From Chromera velia (lineage: Eukaryota > Sar > Chromeraceae), in NCBI GenBank assembly GCA_018398765.1, contig JAHBMJ010001101.1, forward strand, positions 1 through 27,500: a stretch of DNA of 27,500 bases, written 5' to 3'. The notes beneath the pieces are model-generated. The model did no database searches. It saw only the letters and a program-made list of their open reading frames with translations, and was not told the DNA's origin. A program made the position numbers and the translations under genes. Positions 23,701-27,500 of this stretch are shown here, in pieces (the stretch's first letter is position 1; each line of letters starts with the position of its first letter).

Positions 23701-25096
23701 ACAGAGACGTTCGGTGTTTGGGTGCTTGTGAGTGTTTAGATGGCTGTGTTGGAGTGGTCTGTGTATTTGGTTCCACTTTGTGCACTGATGTGGTGAATGT
23801 GGTTTTGAGAGTCTGGTGCTCCTCTTATGCTTCACAGAGATTTGGCGACGTCTCAAAATCTGTCGATGCGTCCCTGCTGACAGTTCGGGTAGGTGACTAG
23901 TCAGACAGAGAAGTTGGGTTTTTGGGTGCTTGTGAGTGTTTAGATGGGTGTGTAGGAGTAGTCTGTGTGTTTAGTTCTGCAATGTATATTGATGTGCTGA
24001 ATGTGGTTTGAGAGTCTGGTGCTCCTCTTATGCTTCATAGAGATTTGGCGACGTCTCAAAATCTGCCTATGTGTCCCTGCTGACAGTTCGGGTAGGTGAC
24101 TAGTCAGACAGAGACGTTCGGAGTTTTTGTGTTTGGAGGTGTTGAGATGGGTATGTGGAAGTAGTCCGTGTGTTTGTTTCCGCAATGTGCACTGATGTGC
24201 TGAATGTGTTTTGAGAGTCTGGTGCTCCTCTTGTGCTTCACAGTGATTTGGCGATGTCTCAAAATCTATCCGATGCATTCCTGCTGACCGTTCGGTTAGG
24301 TAGTCATGCAGACAGAGACGTTGGGTTTTTGGGTGCTTGTGAGTGTTTAGATGGGTATGTAGAAGTGGTCTATGTGTTTGGTTCCGCAATGTGCACTCAT
24401 ATAGTGAATGTGTTTTGAGAGTCTGGTGCTCCTCTTGTGCTTTACAGAGATTTGGCGACGTCTCAAAATCTGCCTATGCGTCCCTGCTGACAGTTCGGGT
24501 AGGTGACTAGTCGGACAGAAACGTTCCATGTGTGGGTGCTTATGAGTGTTTAGATGGGTGTGTAGGAGTGGTCCGTGTGTTTGTTTCCGCAATGTGTATT
24601 GATATGCTGAGTGTGTTTTGAGAGTCTGGTGCTCCTCTTGTGCTTCACAGAGATTTGGCGACGTGTTAAAATCTGCCTATGCGTCCCTGCAGACAGCTGG
24701 GGTAGGTAGTCATACAGACAGAGACGTTTGGAGTTTGGGTATTTGGGAGTGTTGAGATAAATATGTGGGAGTAGTCCGTGTGTTTGTTTCCGCAATATGC
24801 ACTGATGTGCTGAATGTGTTTTGAGAGTCTGGTGCTCCTCTTGTGCTTCACAGAGATTAAAGTTTGGCGACGTATCAAAATCTGTCTATACGTCCCTCAG
24901 ACAGAGACGTTGGGTTGTTGCCATGGGTGCTTGTGAGTGTTTAGATGGGTGTGTCGGAGTGGTCTGTATGTTTAGTTCCGCAATGTATATTGATATGCTG
25001 AGTGTGTTTTGAGAGTCTGGTGCTCCTCTTGTGCTTCACAGTGATTTGGCGACGTCTCAAAACCTGTCCGATGCGTCCCTGCTGACAGTTCGGGTA
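11640..25096 (+). repeat. Tandem array of about 66 exon-like units of about 203 bases
   Basis: Unit starts recur at mostly 203-base spacing, for example at TTTGGCG near 16040, 16243, 16446, 16649 and 16852. I count about 65 clear units, one divergent first unit and a truncated one at about 15455. Each plus-strand unit holds a pyrimidine-rich TCCTCTTGTGCTTCACAG, then a 51-base cassette (AGATTTGGCGACG to GACAGTTCGG), then GTAGGT or GTGGGT, then about 150 bases of G/T-rich DNA with stops in all plus frames. A TGCTGAAT word about 45 bases before CAG could be a branch site. The unit is therefore laid out like exon plus intron. Frame three of the cassette stays open through most variants; frame one is stopped in units with GTGTGAAAATC. 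Since 203 is not a multiple of three, the roughly 81-codon minus-strand frames repeating through the array shift frame every unit and are not a gene. Alternatives are a nucleosome-length satellite or a spliced noncoding RNA. Confidence 0.95.
11664..11721 (+). other. Divergent first cassette of the array
   Basis: Preceded by TTGTGCTTTGCAG and followed by GTGGGT, like the other units, but 58 bases long and well diverged in the middle (ATTTGACTGCTGCCTTCAAG in place of the usual centre). The extra seven bases shift frame: its left half reads RFNDVSKF, like frame one of the later cassettes (RFGDVSKS), and its right half reads GPADSS, like frame three (VPADSS). It could be the founder exon or an edge unit that escaped homogenisation. 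Confidence 0.6.
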
Positions 25097-25600
25097 TGTC
25101 TACCGTATGTTCAATATTTATTTAGAAATTAATGTGGCCCTTGCTCAAGAAGTATGAAGACTTGAAAGCTTAAATTTTGTGCACATCATCTCCTATTGAT
25201 AGAGGCTTGCTGCATTTTAAAAGAGGTCTAGACTCACTAGGCTCGTTTGGTACTATGGGTAGGCAAATGTTAACAGATGTGAAAAATTTTTATTGAAGCT
25301 TTCAAACTTGAGTCTTAGAATGTTACTTGCTTATACTTTTAGCCTCGGAGCCTCAGATGCAGGCTTGATCACAGTATTTAGCAAAAACAGAATTTGAAAG
25401 AAGGTTTTCTGCTATGTACTAGCAATGATATCTCTGCTTATGCATCTGTTTTTGGTTTTTATTTACTTAAAAATCAATTTTGATATATTAATCTTTTAAC
25501 ATATGAAATGTATTTTTATGATTTTCAAGTCAGTGTACAAATAAGACCAACACTGTGGCAACATGACAACAGAAGCATAAAATTTTTTATATAAAAAGGT
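25097..25600. other. AT-rich interval between the array and the transposon-like elements
   Basis: The array stops abruptly after a last cassette and a GTATGTCTACCG sequence; the DNA then becomes AT-rich with no open frame of note and no similarity to the array. I see no gene, acceptor-exon pair or repeat structure in it. Confidence 0.5.
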
Positions 25601-25608
25601 TACAGCCT
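25601..25608 (+). repeat. Target-site duplication, left copy (TACAGCCT)
   Basis: TACAGCCT directly precedes the left terminal inverted repeat of the outer element and recurs exactly at 26804-26811 directly after the right one. Confidence 0.85.
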
Positions 25609-25906
25609 TAGTGACCATGTTTGATTTGATTGTATTTAATTTGATTTGATTTGATTTGATTTGATTTGAGCTTCAACCTCAAATATTTGATATTTGAGGT
25701 AAGATTTGAGGTTAACCTCTTAGGGTTCCTCACTGAGTCACTGACTTACTGTCACTCTGATCATTTTTCTCATGATAATAGTTATCAGAACATTTCTGAT
25801 GTGTGTTTCAAAAATTTAAAAAAATATACATAAAATTATAACTTATCAGTTCCGTAAAAAAAATATGCCTGTATGGCAGTGTATATACACCAGTCATGTA
25901 GGCTAT

Positions 25907-25914
25907 ATTTTTTT
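25907..25914 (+). repeat. Target-site duplication of the nested element, left copy (ATTTTTTT)
   Basis: Identical 8-mer at 26334-26341 on the other side of the nested element. The T-rich sequence makes chance agreement easier than for the outer element. Confidence 0.55.
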
Positions 25915-26333
25915 TAGGGTTGCCGATTTTTTCGGTGGTAGACATTGTCAAGCTTTATTACCGGTAACCGGTAATTATTGGCAGAGTTTGCTGGCAGTTG
26001 GCAAAGACTTGGCAGAATTCTAACAGCCACTAACACTTTTCAATAACCTAAGTCCTAGGTTATAGGTCAATCAATCAATCACTTAAGGCTAGACTTAAGG
26101 TTAATTCAAAAAGTCAATACGTCATCTGTAGGGACAGCTATGTGGCCAGTGTGCTTGAAGATGACGCAGGTCAAAACGATGGGTCCCGTTTTGCACTTCG
26201 CGAATTTTTTGGGGGGGGGACCCTAATTTTTATTATTTTTTTTGTCGGTAAAAGGAAGGCAGACTGAGGCCATTACCGGTTACCGGCAATTGCCAGTAGA
26301 CTAGACCTATTACTGACCAGAAAAGCAACCCTA
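25915..26333. mobile_element. Nested short hAT-like inverted-repeat element
   Basis: Begins TAGGGTTGC and ends with the exact complement GCAACCCTA, flanked by 8-base ATTTTTTT duplications. It also holds a perfect 14-base inverted pair CCGGTAACCGGTAA at 25961-25974 and 26273-26286, which could be subterminal transposase-binding repeats. Length is 419 bases with no coding potential. TAGGG-type ends with an 8-base duplication fit the hAT superfamily. An alternative right end at a similar CCCTAATTTTT near 26221-26231 matches fewer bases of the left terminus. Confidence 0.62.
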
Positions 26334-26341
26334 ATTTTTTT
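26334..26341 (+). repeat. Target-site duplication of the nested element, right copy (ATTTTTTT)
   Basis: Matches the 8-mer at 25907-25914 directly outside the left terminus of the nested element. Confidence 0.55.
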
Positions 26342-26803
26342 TGCGTACCCGGCTCTAAAAACAAATGCGTCTTTCTTCCCGTTTAACCCTGTCGGATTGT
26401 GTGACATGTCTTTACGGGGTGTAAAATGTTTGCAGACGCTCAAAAAGGGGGCCGTAAAAGATGTTCCAGCACCAGAAAAGTTAATATAGCTGTTCGGAAA
26501 AACGTTCATCTATGCGTCCCTGCCTGCATGAAGTAAAAGGGGGTGAAACGTCAATTTCAGTGTAGCTCAAAACGTTTTTTTTTTGAGAGCAAACCATCAA
26601 GATTTAGGTTTTTTCATTTGAATCAGCATGCGTGACGGATTGGACCTTCATATTTGAGGTTGAAAGTCATATTAATCAAATATTTGATCGTATTTGATAA
26701 GTCTTTAAACACTAGGTCCTCCCTGACTGGATATTTGATTTGAGCTTAAGCCCTACCTCAAATCAAATCAAATTAAATCAAATCAAATCAAACATGGTCA
26801 CTA

Positions 26804-26811
26804 TACAGCCT
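26804..26811 (+). repeat. Target-site duplication, right copy (TACAGCCT)
   Basis: Exact copy of 25601-25608, directly after the right terminal inverted repeat of the outer element. Confidence 0.85.
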
Positions 26812-27500
26812 AACACTGACTCGGAAAACTAGTAACATGGCTAGCATCGCAAAATAGACCTGTAACGACCTAAAGTTCAAATTACTGTTCAATCATCGAT
26901 CACTAGAATCATCATCATATACGCTATCTGAGTCGTTGTCTGCCTAGACTAATAGCCTAGCCTTTAAGGCTTCTAACGTTTGGTAAGAAACAAGCTCGGC
27001 TACAGCCCTCTCTTAAAGGAGGAAACACATGTAAAAATATAACAAATGACCCCTAGTGGCTTAAAAGGGGGTTATTCAGAGAACTTATTCTAAACTATAA
27101 AAAAAAGTTGGCTTTAAACGCTAGTCTGTAGGGTTACAAGCTAGACGCGTTCTCATGTTTCTTATAAAGTTAAAATTTCAACTTAAAAAAACAAGTGGGG
27201 GTAATCCTCTACTTGGTCAGATTGGGATTAACCTAGGGGCGCCTCTTGGCCCCCGGTTACTTTAAACAGCATGCACGTTCTCTAAAAAAAGAAAGTATAG
27301 TTACAGGTGGTCCCTAAATTTTAAACTTTAAACTTTGAAACTTGTCAAAAAATGAAGACGACTGCAACTACTTTTGCTAAAAAGTCTCTTTATATAAAAT
27401 ATATATAGACTTTACAAAACTTATCTATGAGTCACTAGATGCCAGTGACTAAAAACCGATTCCAAACAATTATTGAACATACGGACTAACATAGGGAATA
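26812..27500. other. AT-rich right flank without recognisable genes
   Basis: No open frame, RNA gene or terminal repeat is recognisable. Short words such as TTTAAACTTTAAACTTT near 27320 and CCTAG-rich patches near 26950 resemble the composition of 4400-5000. It is probably decayed repeat DNA continuing past the window. Confidence 0.4.

Larger units (their letters stand above)
25609..26803. mobile_element. Non-autonomous DNA transposon, probably hAT superfamily
   Basis: The element has inverted ends starting TAGTGACCATGTTTGATTTG on the left and its complement on the right. The first 23 bases are identical, and similarity continues with few mismatches for about 45 bases through TTTGA pentamers. 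A second inverted pair, TTCAACCTCAAATAT, lies at 25672-25686 and 26650-26664. The 8-base direct duplication TACAGCCT flanks both ends exactly. Eight-base duplications with short inverted repeats beginning TAG or CAG are typical of hAT elements. Length is 1,195 bases including a nested element; no transposase is encoded. A minus-strand frame of 78 codons (26273-26509) straddles the nested element's end and is not credible. It would need a transposase supplied from elsewhere. Confidence 0.82.

Noticed and set aside
12171-24878. Dozens of minus-strand open frames of about 81 codons, one per repeat unit, with nearly the same predicted protein.
   Set aside because: The 203-base period is not divisible by three, so the frame shifts every unit. 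Many of these frames begin at TTG or similar rather than ATG. They are a by-product of a repeat that is open in one minus frame.
11640-25096. CRISPR array.
   Set aside because: Units are about 203 bases with the whole unit repeated. There are no short constant repeats separated by unique spacers, no cas genes, and the context is eukaryotic.
26273-26509. 78-codon minus-strand frame as a transposase remnant.
   Set aside because: It spans the right end of the nested element and part of the outer one, and shows no DDE or zinc-finger motif.

Overview
This window is nuclear DNA from a eukaryote. The genes that can be modelled are split into short exons with GT-AG introns of about 230 to 1,420 bases. 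Intergenic space is large and rich in simple repeats, and there are transposon-like elements with target-site duplications. No bacterial gene organisation is visible. A unicellular protist is the best guess. A large-genome alveolate such as a chromerid would fit, but that rests on general impression and not on a marker gene.

Layout. 1-220 is a (CA)n tract. Two small genes of unknown function diverge from a shared interval at 1471-2229: one on the minus strand (1470 down to about 265, three exons) and one on the plus strand (2230 to about 4260, three exons). 4400-5800 is AT-rich and holds no recognisable gene. A minus-strand gene in three exons (9226 down to 6434, about 712 residues) encodes a divergent, probably degenerate protein kinase with an unknown C-terminal region. 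From about 9740 a possible plus-strand gene runs toward the array: a TATA-like site followed by short candidate exons whose reading phases agree.

11640-25096, almost half the window, is one tandem array of about 66 units of about 203 bases. Each unit looks like an exon with its flanking intron: a pyrimidine-rich acceptor ending CACAG, a 51-base cassette (17 codons), then a GTAGGT or GTGGGT donor. The first unit is divergent and joins in phase to the candidate exons upstream. The array may therefore be a massively amplified exon, or a satellite born from one. Several units carry frame-shifting or donor-destroying changes, so a single continuous giant protein is unlikely.

Beyond the array, AT-rich DNA contains two nested non-autonomous DNA transposons of hAT type. 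The outer one (25609-26803) has about 45-base terminal inverted repeats and an 8-base duplication TACAGCCT. The inner one (25915-26333) has 9-base inverted ends and an 8-base duplication ATTTTTTT. All exon models rest on reading frames and splice motifs alone; none has transcript or homology support here.
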